From assembly GCA_036345935.2 (NCBI GenBank), contig JADWOT020001307.1, positions 95,328 through 159,327 on the forward strand: a stretch of DNA of 64,000 bases, read 5' to 3'. Position 1 is the first letter of the stretch; each line of letters starts with the position of its first letter. Positions 54,840 to 64,000 of the stretch are shown here, in pieces. Below the pieces are notes generated by a model. It had not been told where the DNA came from. It ran no database searches and saw nothing but the letters and a program-made list of their open reading frames with translations. The position numbers were made by a program, and so were the translations under genes. Source of the stretch: Taenia hydatigena (lineage: Eukaryota > Platyhelminthes > Cestoda > Cyclophyllidea > Taeniidae).

Positions 54840-55215
54840 TACCTTCTCATAGCTACCAGAAATTTAAAAAAACAGCTGAGCATGAGATTAAAAACTGTGA
54901 TAGAACTAAAAAGTGGATCACAGCTATGCGCTTGTGTTATCTCGGTTCGCCCATCAAACTCATTCACACTACACTGCGGTCATTTCTAAGTTACGAATGT
55001 CTTACGATTGAACCGCACTTCACGGGTGCGGAACTAACCCAACATTTGATGCATTATCTTAATTATTTCTAGATTAGAGCAAAAGATATGGCGCATTTTG
55101 ATTAACGCACACTCCTGCTTTTTCATCATACCACACTCTTTGCACAGCAACAAGACAGGAGACTCGTCTTCTTGGCACCCTAAAAAGCCATCAGCTGGGG
55201 TCTTATTAGGGTCTG
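54840..55215 (-). repeat. Dispersed repeat family G, copy G1
   Basis: This copy matches 8512-8905 in inverted orientation over its whole length, and 63690-64000 in direct orientation. Read on the minus strand, a frame is open for about 60 codons between a TGA near 55225 and a TAG at 55034-55036. It contains NKTPADGFLGCQEDE, LLCKECGMMKKQECALI and FCSNLEIIKIMHQ. The pieces KT(P/Q)xx(G/S)FLGC and NLE(I/L)IKI recur in G3, and related pieces recur in G2. Of the three copies, G1 keeps this stretch of frame best. Beyond the TAG, similarity to G3 continues (RKTF is shared) but with stops. The CxEC cysteines may bind metal, but no family is recognised. The plus strand is also open across the segment, so the choice of coding strand is an inference. 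Confidence 0.85.
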
Positions 55216-56369
55216 TTCTAAATCAAAACGGGGAAAACATAAAGTGCACAGCATTTGAGCTGATTTGCTATTGTTTCACATGTGTGGTGTCCCATGCATG
55301 TAATGATATAAAGCACAAGTCAAAATCTAATTTTATCCAGATCTTTTCTATGGTGGTGAAAAGGAGTAGCTCGTCCGTGAATAAATGCTTTTTACAAAGC
55401 TGCTAAGTAATTTTAATTGGCTAGTATTCTAAACGTATTTTATGGGTATTTTATTGCAGATATTTGGAATAAACAAATTTATATATTAAATTTTCGGGTC
55501 TAAAGAGCAAAGTCGAAATGTTTCGTGCGTGGCTATTGTTAATTTACGCATGAGAAGCATGATAATCAACTACAAAATGCAGTCTATTTTTACCTGAGTT
55601 ATGCTCCAAGTAATGCTACAGGCGAGATTCTTATTCCGAATCCATCGGCAAAGAGCCCATGCACGGCAAGTTATGCACCATCTGGAGGTGACACATTCTT
55701 TTCAGGCAAATATGAACCATTTCGCCAAAATTACGATATTTTGGTGTCGTAAAGGGTCCTATTTATCGACGATGTTGAAATCAGTTACCGCCAATGACCT
55801 TGAAAACGCTAAGCAAATTGATTAACTTAAAGACAGGCTTCGCTTAGCAGAATGTGCGATTTACAGTAGACCTATGCCTCAGAATTCACAAACATTATAT
55901 GTACCTACTTTCCATTATAAAGCAGACGAGGCACATTCCATTTACCACGTATGACCAAGTGATTGTGCTTTTTTAATTAGAATATAAGTAAGTCACTAGT
56001 TATGTGTATGCGTGTAGACATAGTAAGTTTTTTATTCGGTTGCATTCCACTTCATCTTGTTTTTTCAAGAAGGTTGTGGCAACAACGTCTATTACCCATT
56101 CTTCTCAAATATCATAACTTCTTCAAATCTAAACATGGATCGTCCAAAATCTACTGCAGGCATAGCTCGTATTATTCAGCGTTTTTGTGATGTAATATCG
56201 CTTTCGGATTCCCGATCTGAGCTGAATGGCCACCCAGTTAGTCACTCTCTAGTGGGCTATCCCTAAAAGCACGTTTTGCTTGGGGTTGCAGGGCCCTAGC
56301 ATACGCAACATCATCGTCGCCTGGCTATTGACCGCGATAGAAAAATTCTTTAGCCAGCGGCTGCTCCCG
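55216..56369. other. No recognised feature
   Basis: The plus-strand frame 55098-55406 continues out of G1 with a cysteine-rich stretch (ICYCFTCVV) and stops. The homologous part of G2 would lie beyond the window end. Nothing else is supported. Confidence 0.45.
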
Positions 56370-56830
56370 CTGGTCAGTGACAAGTTGAGCCAACGTCTCG
56401 CAGCACTGGTTAAGGCCGGAGTCAGGGAATACTCCTGCATCAATCGCTACCAACAATAACTCATGTGGAAGAGCATGGGGGATCAGCAGAATTCCCTATC
56501 ACCGTGGATATGAGTGGCTGCTTAACCTAGCTGTTTTCTCCCAGTCTCCAAAGCTCATGCCTTTCTTGAAGCAAAGGAGGTTTGCCAGAGCTGCCACCAG
56601 CATAGACGACTCTTTCCCTTCCTTAACTTCCCTTCTACTTTTGCTATGAATAGGTTGGTTGCTTCTAAACAACTTTATTGCAAGCTGAAATAAGATATGG
56701 GGTAACCTGGTCGAAATATCGAAAACAGGAGTGACTCAGGCCCTAGGGAGTGACCACGTTAGTCCACAATCGGATCAAGATAGTTTTACGGCCTCTGGCC
56801 TACAAAGCACATTCAAAGAACATACGTGTC
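56370..56830 (+). repeat. Dispersed repeat family E, copy E2
   Basis: This is the longer copy of family E. It shares CTCAGGCCCTAGGGAG near 56735 and GCCTACAAAGCACATTCAAAG near 56798 with E1 at 23350-23640, and has insertions of about 26 and 24 bases relative to E1 on either side of the first block. On the minus strand 56443-56249 is open and includes ARRWLNLSLTSGSSRWLKNF, but this part lies largely outside the well-matched interval and I cannot assign it. Confidence 0.65.
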
Positions 56831-57449
56831 GGAATAAGAGCAATGTAGCGCCTTCAGCTTTGTCCAGCCCCTAAGAATTCGAAAAAAAGGCAGTCTTCGG
56901 GCAGAACGCACATCTATTTCACGCATCGACGACCCACCCAGCCAAAGCACAGTGGATAAGGACAAACTCATTTGCAGTTCCAAGGGGCTAGGCAGGTGGG
57001 TCAGAAACGACCGGGTTATTAGAAGCTGCGCATACCTAGAACATATCAACCCCTTGCAACCTCAACGTACTAACAGCTCTGCAAGTAGACCGTAGCTTAT
57101 AATGGAGGAAACCTTAAGGCAATCAAAAAATACGCGGCTAGTACAAGAGTATAGTCAGAAAATGTAGAACGAACCCCACCTAATCATTTGATCAGAAGAA
57201 TTAGCTAATCAAAATCAAAAGAATCCAGCAAATGAAGCAGATTGTTGAGTTGATAAATAAAACCGGAAACAATGCATGTATACAAAAATATTAAATGAAA
57301 GAGGAAATAGAAGTATGGGGACATAATGGGTGGGTATGTAGAATGGGATGAAATGATATGAAGTAACTGAGGATTGAACATGATGAATGGGTGATTAGGA
57401 GAGCAACAAAAGCCTACAAAAGTAGGGAGCAGAAGGCAGCAGTTATTAC
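56831..57449. other. No recognised feature
   Basis: This is AT-rich sequence on the downstream (minus-sense) side of the exon-like segment at 57450. No further exon of that gene could be identified. Confidence 0.5.
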
Positions 57450-57742
57450 CAAGAACTCAGCCACCCTCGTCTCCAATTCTGTAGCGATGGCCTGGGTCCG
57501 GTTAAGGCTCCGTTCCATTTCCTCCAACCCTACTTCCGTGATCACCGAGGCAGTCTGAATGGTGGCAGTTAAGGCAGCGTGCTTGCGTTAGGCTGCCTCC
57601 AGCTTCTCCGGCAGCCAAGCGTGCATAGACTGCGGTGCTGCGCTGGATGCCACAAGTTCCGCACATGCGCCGAACCCGCCACTCTCCCTTCGTGATCCTC
57701 CAGCAATAGATCTGTTTGCACTGCTGTCGGTGGTATCGGTCG
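57450..57742 (-). pseudogene. Exon-like coiled-coil segment with one internal stop
   Basis: On the minus strand a T-rich tract and GAATGCCTTAG acceptor precede a 293-bp segment that ends at TTCTTG|GTAATA. It is clearly richer in G+C than its surroundings. One frame runs from edge to edge (2 bases plus 97 codons, leaving phase 0) and is broken only by a TAA at 57598-57600. Before the stop it reads a Gly/Ser/Ala-rich stretch, then MHAWLPEKLEAA. After it come RKHAALTATIQTASVITEV and GLEEMERSLNRTQAIATELE, an amphipathic heptad pattern typical of a coiled coil. Possible readings are a pseudogene exon, a sequencing error, or a terminal exon ending at the TAA. No protein family is recognised. The composition, edges and frame make this the best single-exon candidate in the window. 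Confidence 0.45.
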
Positions 57743-59009
57743 CTAAGGCATTCGAAAAAAAAACTTGTTTAGTAACATGAATTGGAAGCTAAAAATCTCA
57801 TATATGCTTCTAACTTGCCAGCTGCTTGACCTCTGTTTTAGCACCGATTCCAGATTCATTTGCTTTCAAGCGTCTCCAAATAACATAGAAGCCTTGCAAA
57901 AGTGAATTGACCAATAACTAGATGGAAGACTGGATTGAAGATGAATGGACTGATTAAATAACTTAGCTTTGAATTTCATTTTAACTGATTGATTGTATTC
58001 TTCATACACTATTTTGTAAAACTTGAGATGACTTCAGATACATCTTCTTCCAAGCAGTAAAACAAAAAATAACCCCAAATGGTAGCCAAGAATACATTTG
58101 TACTGGAGAGATGATTTGGGGTAGATGAAGTGGTAAGTAGATTAGGCTTTTGGATGTATCCCTTACAAACGACACATTCTGCAGCAAAGCGAATTCTAAA
58201 GATGATTTCGAAGAAACATCAGGACAGAATGCATAAAAAATAAAAGCGTGTTCCTACAAGATTCATTCTAGGGGAGGCACTTTTAGTCTACACTGAATGC
58301 CGCTGCAATGAGATTGATTTTGCATATCTCGGCAGCGATAAGGAACTAGACCTGGAGAATGACTGAATTAAACCACATAAAATAGTGATTTGTACTTTAT
58401 CCGCGTTGAGGTGAAAAGATTCAGTCAACTGGGAGGAATAACCAATTTAACCGTCACTTGACAAAATGAAGAGTGCACACTTGCTCACCCATAAAAAGTG
58501 ATTAAGGCACAGATATTTCCAGCGTTCACTCTTGCGAACTGAGGTGGCGCTCAACCAACCATGTCTCATATTTACAATTATCGCTGAATTCTGAGCAAAA
58601 AGTATTCCAAAGAAAATAACCCGCCATTGGCCAAAATAGTCCACTTACTGCTCTTAGGAAAAGCGCGCTTCATTGCTTGGAATGAGATGGCAAAGCGTAA
58701 AAATCACCCCAATTAGAAATAGCTCAAAGAAATTGGCTTCAAATGAAAAGCCTTAACAAGGCCGTTAGATGTAGCAACATCTGACAGGCGTAGGCAAACT
58801 TACCCTGTAGAGAAGAGCGGAAACGCCTGCCTACGAAACCTCCAGATGTTCGCGGTCTTCCCTGCATTGGTGGTCAAGCGCCTTCACCTAAAGGTCGTGA
58901 ACATCTGTGCTTACAGTCCGGCGTGCACGCACTAATACACACAGACCGTAGTCTGTTAGAGAGGAAGTGGTGAGTGCTTCAGACCTACGAGGCGGCATGT
59001 GTGGACAAT
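57743..59009. other. No supported gene; inverted repeats near 58.8 kb
   Basis: The interval is AT-rich except for 58780-58990, which is GC-richer and holds the inverted repeats described separately. A minus-strand open segment at 58447-58644 has no recognised content. Confidence 0.5.
58776..58906. repeat. Nested inverted repeats with three AACATCT arms
   Basis: AACATCT (58776-58782) pairs with AGATGTT (58844-58850), and inside it CGTAGGCA (58789-58796) pairs perfectly with TGCCTACG (58828-58835), giving an imperfect hairpin of about 75 bases. The right arm AGATGTTC (58844-58851) also pairs perfectly with GAACATCT (58899-58906), so two alternative hairpins compete for one arm. It could be the end of a small foldback element or a structured RNA; no target-site duplication was identified. 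Confidence 0.55.
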
Positions 59010-60630
59010 TCAGTGATAAATAAAATGAAGTGTTGATTTGCATATCATTTGTGGCAATATATATATCAGTCATCATTATAAACCATTCACCCAGTCGGAC
59101 AGACATTCAGGAAACCACCTTAAACGCGTACAAAAAAGTGTAGGAACAAAACATTCATGAACTTCAAATCCTACTTTGCCGAATACGATATAAAATACTA
59201 GGCGAAAACCTAGCTTTTACTCCAGTTTTAAAACCAAGTTAAACCCCATTCAGTCTCAGCTGGTGGATATGAAAAATCAGAACGAGAATACCTGAGTGCA
59301 ACGAATTTTGCTGGAAAACCCAAACTTTTAGACCATCTCATGCATCATCGGACTTCCCGTGAATTCCCAAGAGCAGAAGTTCAAGTGATAACCAGAATAG
59401 TTTGCGTGCCGCGGACAAAACAGCGGCCTGGGAGTTCTGGTAACAGACCGTAAGGTGATCACGATGCAAGACCGGAACCAACGCAACTCAAACTGTTCCG
59501 TCAAGGCCTAGGGAGTCGATACAATGAGTCGTACAAGTCTGCTGCAGAATACAATCACCCGTTTTCAGCGATCAGGCAGCCATCCCGATATTTTGAAATC
59601 TTGGCTGGTAAGAGTAACTTATACAGGGGGTGGTCTTTTAGGAACCGCGCTTAATTTCGGAGTAGGTAAGAGTAGCAATGGAAAATCGAATCCCACAAAT
59701 AAGTAGGAGTCGAATAATGAGAGCCTTCAACGTCATCTGACAAGCTTGAAAAATGAAAAAGGCAAATCTTGAAGCAGAATTTTAATGGCCAGTTAATAGC
59801 CAAATAAAAGTCGAGTTAAATTCCATCAAAGCTTGTAACGGGAAAGAGTAGACTTGCAGTTTGGCAAAACAGACGTCTCGGAATCCCTCCTTTTCTTTAT
59901 GCAAGACAACAACGATCGAATGAGCCGCTTGTGCTCCAGGTCCCACCATCCCCAGAGATCATTCAATCTTTCATCCCAGATGTCTGGACTATTGATGGCA
60001 CACTGACAAACCGTGTTACCAAATTCAAAGCCGCACCGAAAGGCACTGAGGAAGCAGAGGTGACAGCAGAACTCTCAGCGTCGCTGCTTCAATTTCAGGA
60101 GCATTAGGGGTCAATGGCGAATCGGTGGCAGCATTCACCCGCCACATATCTACGTAGTCATGGATCCACGCCACCTAAAACAAAGTAGAGTTGGTGGGCG
60201 AGAGTTATTAGTGAAACGACGATGTTGGTAAAAGAGAGGCACAATGGAAAAGAATAAATCAAAGACGCGGTGGTTGTTCGTCTTTATACCAGAGACGGTA
60301 CTTGCGCGTGCCAAGTATGGCATAAAGAGATAGAGATGTGAGAAGATTGTTGGCGATCCCAAGTTGACGGTTTTAATGGCGATACAGCAGCAAGACGCTC
60401 AAGGATGTATGGACGCCCTGGTTCAATGAGCAGGTTTCGATCACCACTTTTGCCTCATCGCAATCCTTACCTCTAAGGAAAGTAGGGATAAGGGTGAAGC
60501 GGAGATTATTTGTTGATAGGGTATCCAGTTCATGAATGAAAGTGACAGCAGTGAATATGAATAGACTCATAATAAGTCGCCGAATAATAGCTATACGCCC
60601 TAAAGTCGGGACAAAAACTGAAAACCAACC
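59010..60630 (-). repeat. Dispersed repeat family A/B, copy B
   Basis: This copy is colinear with 7368-8440 when reverse-complemented, with about 400 bp of extra DNA at 59312-59712. Matches include the 17-base word at 60533-60549, the GGATCCATGACTACGT block near 60165, the TTGTTGTCTTGCATAAAGAA block near 59905 (GCTTGTTGTCTTAGAGGAAG in copy A), and the TTCATGAATGTTTTGTTCCTAC block near 59150. On the minus strand 60660-60373 is open and includes TAVTFIHELDTLSTNN and RGKDCDEAKVVIETC. The corresponding copy A sequence needs frameshifts to read the same. The two copies have diverged independently, so both are probably inactive. Confidence 0.85.
59312..59712. repeat. Extra DNA inside copy B, possible nested family E copy
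   Basis: Copy A has only about 22 bases between the blocks that flank this interval. The simplest reading is an insertion into copy B, or a deletion in A. Within it, TCAAGGCCTAGGGAGTCGAT (59501-59520) resembles the TCAGGCCCTAGGGAGTGACC core of E2, and an ACAATC then GTTTT order follows in both. The similarity outside that core is weak, so the nested E copy is a suggestion. No clear target-site duplication is seen. Confidence 0.35.
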
Positions 60631-60721
60631 GGAACTAACGGCAGGGTAAAGCACATACAACTACACGAACATTATGCCGAATTCGGGAAATAGAATGGCT
60701 CAACATTCGTACTTGACTCCC

Positions 60722-61131
60722 TCATTGCATGCTAAGTAGGTGCAAGGTTTTTACTTTACTCCCCGTGGCGAAACCTATGACCAAATGAACGTCATAAGTG
60801 TGTCCATCACCAATTCTTTTTTCTCGCAAATTTGTATGTATAAATTTTACCCCGCAATGAGTACTCGGGGTGACTAGGAGGCATCTGCCCCTCCCACAAC
60901 GCACGAACGTAATGCTTTCTGGCGTGTAATTGATAATCCTTGCAGCCATCTTCGACTTGGCGCAATGGCATAGGCCGAGCAACACAGAAAATCAGTTTTT
61001 ATAAGAGACACCGATTTAACCCACCAAATCAATTCTGATGATAATCGGTACTCCATTAATGTTCGTTCTTCCGATTCCATTCCCAAAATAAGTAAAATAT
61101 TAGGAAACAAATCAGAGATATTAGATGCCAA
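60722..61131 (-). pseudogene. Possible decayed coding segment, unknown
   Basis: Two overlapping minus-strand open segments in different frames (61131-60874 and 60985-60722) cover about 410 bp and together look like one frame shifted once. The first includes GMESEERTLMEYRLSSELIWW; the second includes THCGVKFIHTNLREKRIGD and ends in a stop before copy B begins. The composition is protein-like, but no family is recognised and copy A has no matching upstream sequence, so it is not shown to belong to family A/B. Confidence 0.2.
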
Positions 61132-63325
61132 TGGCGACGCTGTCAGAATTCAAAAATACAGAGAAAATGAGGTAAACCGCAACAGATATCATTACGATAG
61201 CTCTCCACGAAAGAAGAAATAAACCAACGAGGGATAAAATGGACGCTACGGCTCTACGCGTTTACTGACTGGCATGTTTTCAACGCATGCGGCACCCATC
61301 TATAAAGCCGTCCGAATGGCTTAATCATGCAGTACGCCACAGAAGAGAAATCAACTCTCAAGATATGACCATTTACCCATTAAAATTACTCACATAAAAT
61401 AAGACTAATAATCCACCAAAGAAGATCCTATATATATTTCACAGCCCTAACACCAACTGATATGCTTATAGGGCTTCAAATCAGTCATTTATAATATGCC
61501 AATAGGGAAGACGTTCTAGAGTAGGTATAAACCCTATTTGAAATAATCAGCACGCCAAATATATGTAGGGTTAGTAATTGAAGGGCGAGCACTTACCTCA
61601 GCCTTTACCCGAAATTCCACCAGAAGCGAATCTTCTAAGCGTCCGCCTTCGCCGCATGTTCGTTGGCATGGTACTGCAGTTCTCTGCCCATAGAAGGAGA
61701 GCTTAATGAATCACACGTTTTCAAAATGAGCAACAAGCCTTACGATAGAATGATGCGAGCTCTTTCAGCGCAACAATGGCTGTACAGCACAGAGGCGACA
61801 CTTAGCATATCCTTTGTAACTGAGAGATTGAAAGCACCAATCTTTCGTAGGAGCAGAAAAAATATGCCCATACACGGAAATCCTTCTGATTTGCAACCAA
61901 CATAGCTACTTTTGTTAGAGCACTTCGATAAGATTTACCTAGGGGAAAATCAAAATCCTGCGTGAACGGACTTAAGTGACACCATAGAGCGGAAGTAAAG
62001 CATCGACTTATGATCTTGGCACTTCCGAATCCAAATTGTTTCGCAACTCCTCCCACATCTAAACCGAGACGATGTTTGGTATTAATTCTTCACTCAGCAA
62101 AAATGAGCTACACCCACGGGTTCACCGCCTTCATAAGAGTAGAAATTTTTCATCTATTCAGCAAGGTCAGCATACGTCATTAAAGTCGGCAAACTCTTTA
62201 TCGACTGGGGTAAGGAAAAGGAAGTGCCGCAAAAGCCCTAGCTGATAAGCGGATCCTCACGATCAACCGCTGGGATAACCACAATTCACAGTTTTGAGCT
62301 CAGCAATGTGCTAGAAGACGAAAGTCGAGGCAACGTTTTACATAACGCGGTTGCTACATTATCTGCATACCGGTTCCTTGGCTTAATTGCTTGGCTTCAT
62401 CAAACAACTACCACGGAACCTCAAACGTTATGTCGAACTCGTCTAAAACAGTTTGACTGCCCTCAGGTTGTAAACCCATCGCTTCAGTATGTAAATTCTT
62501 GCTCAAAAATGAAAAGCTGATAGCGGATGATAAAAAATCAGGCCCCCACCTTCCGCTACAATTTGAAAATATAAAACCACTAGACACAGCAGACGCCATC
62601 CCCCTGCAGAAAATTGCTTGGAGTAAATAGGCGTAGTCTACATCAGACTTCAAACAAGCAAGTCAATGGAATTCGGGTAAATCACGGCAAGCACAACACA
62701 GACCATGAATTCAGTAAGCATTCGATGCATTCGATGGAGGCCACGACTTTAATGGAAGGCTACACACCCTCCTAGTCCGACACTTCAGCAATCGCTGTGT
62801 TTTATTCACCAGAATATAAAATGATGTTCAACAGTTGGCCAGCATGAAAACGACACATGCAACAATTCTTGCTAAGTGCATTTATGCCCTGATTTAGCTT
62901 AAAGTCTTGTTGATGAATGACCGCATGATGTTTAAGCTTGTCGGGCTATTTCATTTCATGAGGATGAGGACACTTCGATAAAAGCCATTTTAGAGGCAGT
63001 ACTGCTCTCCCATTTACCTATCCAAGCAAAGGCATCTTGCATATCAAGGACTAAGCTGGCAAATTTGCCAAAAACTAAGGCAAGAATTCAAAACAGCAAA
63101 AAATTTAAATGCGCATTGCGGCTATTGCTTGAACAACGAGGGCATGAAGCACGACAGCAAAATGCATGTGTTCTCCCAAAAATCTACTCTGCAATAGGCT
63201 CTCCTCACATCGACCAAATTAACGTTGGCGATGCGTGGCAGGATATTTGCTAAAAACCATCGCAGAACTAAATAAGCTGTAGTTCTATCATAAAGTAGCA
63301 TCAGCATTGTGCACGTTATTTCTCA
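61132..63325. other. No supported gene
   Basis: The stretch holds short open segments on both strands (for example 63065-63253 + and 63307-63122 -, which overlap each other). There is a weak inverted repeat, AACCCTAT near 61530 and GTAGGGTT near 61566. Nothing else is supported. Confidence 0.5.
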
Positions 63326-63578
63326 GCTTTTGTGCCTCTATAATCTCCTCACATGGTACCTGTCAGAAGTTATCCGAGGTGCAGCAATATCTTATGTCCC
63401 ATTTCTAATAAAGACGGATGAAAAAGATCCTAACAACGCATGCGTGGTATCTGTTCTTTACCATTTGAAGCTCCCTAACCGTCGGCCAGTGCTCCCATTC
63501 TGTTGTGAAAATTTTTCCCAAGCATTCACACAAACCATTATGCAGCTAACTGCCCTCTTGGACATTAGGCTGATTTGA
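63326..63578 (+). CDS. Possible exon, unknown protein
   Basis: After a GTTATTTCTCAG acceptor a plus-strand frame is open for about 83 codons to a TGA. It begins hydrophobic (LLCLYNLLTWYLSEVIRG), continues with PFLIKTDEKDPNNACVV and LKLPNRRPVLPFCCENF, and ends in LTALLDIRLI. The composition is protein-like and the start could be membrane-associated. There is no ATG near its beginning, so if real it would be an internal or last exon. No family or partner exon is recognised. It lies about 110 bp before repeat copy G2 but on the strand opposite to the inferred G coding frame. Confidence 0.2.
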
Positions 63579-63689
63579 GTTTTAGGTCTTTTATAATGAA
63601 ACTGTCGCAAACAATTTTGGTTCAAGAAGAAAAAAAGAACTTATCTATCGACGCATGTTATCTCAGAGTTTTTGCCAAAGTATTCTTTT

Positions 63690-64000
63690 AGCGCGTAAGA
63701 TTGCTGCTAGGCACCACAGAATTAAGAAGATCCTGAGCAAATATTCCCACTACTTGCAGATCGAATGGAAAACGATAGATTGCTGCTTCGCTTGCTGCCA
63801 TCTCCGCTTCTAATCGCGATTACCCTCAATGCACTGCGGTAAACGACAAGACAGCCCTACACTGACATGGAAGTAAACTAAACATTAATGCAGAATTCTA
63901 ACGAGTTTTAGATTAGAATAAAACCGTATTACAGAGGATCCGTATCTTCAGCACCGCAAAAAGCCAACAACTGGAGCCTTTATCAGGTTGCACATAGGTA
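63690..64000 (-). repeat. Dispersed repeat family G, copy G2 (cut by window end)
   Basis: This copy is homologous in direct orientation to 54840-55215. TTTTAGATTAGAATAAAA near 63907 corresponds to TTTCTAGATTAGAGCAAAA near 55066. GCACCGCAAAAAGCCAACAA near 63952 corresponds to GCACCCTAAAAAGCCATCAG. CACTGCGGT is shared. About 60 bases present in G1 and G3 around the LLCKEC part are missing here. On the minus strand IKAPVVGFLRC and YSNLKLVRIL match the G1 frame, but a stop and the deletion break it. Confidence 0.75.

Overview
The window looks like non-bacterial, nuclear DNA from an invertebrate-type eukaryote. It is AT-rich (roughly 40% G+C by eye, not counted). It has no operon-like packing, and the longest open frame (about 145 codons from an ATG) is no longer than chance allows in 64 kb read in six frames. 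I recognised no complete gene, tRNA, rRNA, snRNA or CRISPR array. A parasitic flatworm is one possible source, but that is an impression from composition and repeat style, not something the sequence proves.

What the sequence does support is a set of old, diverged dispersed repeats, found by matching distant parts of the window. Family A/B is about 1.07 kb, with one copy at 7.37-8.44 kb (+) and one at 59.01-60.63 kb (-) that carries an extra ~400 bp. Family G is about 0.4 kb, with copies at 8.51-8.91 kb, 54.84-55.22 kb and 63.69-64.00 kb (cut by the window end). One reading frame of family G keeps a shared peptide core in all three copies. Family C is a short core at 26.83, 51.26 and 53.60 kb. 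Family E lies at 23.35-23.64 and 56.37-56.83 kb, with a possible third copy nested in the extra DNA of copy B. The right-hand 15 kb (49-64 kb) holds most copies. In both halves of the window, family A/B is followed by family G in the same sense.

Gene signals are weak and exon-sized. The best is a minus-strand group at 37.27-38.06 kb: three C2H2 zinc-finger-like segments within 800 bp, two of them joined by a phase-compatible AG/GT pair. The next is a GC-rich minus-strand segment at 57.45-57.74 kb, bounded by good splice sites and predicted to form a coiled coil, but carrying one in-frame stop; it looks like a pseudogene exon. A few other open segments with splice-like edges are listed at low confidence. 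The long stretches between are intergenic or intronic DNA with short simple repeats.
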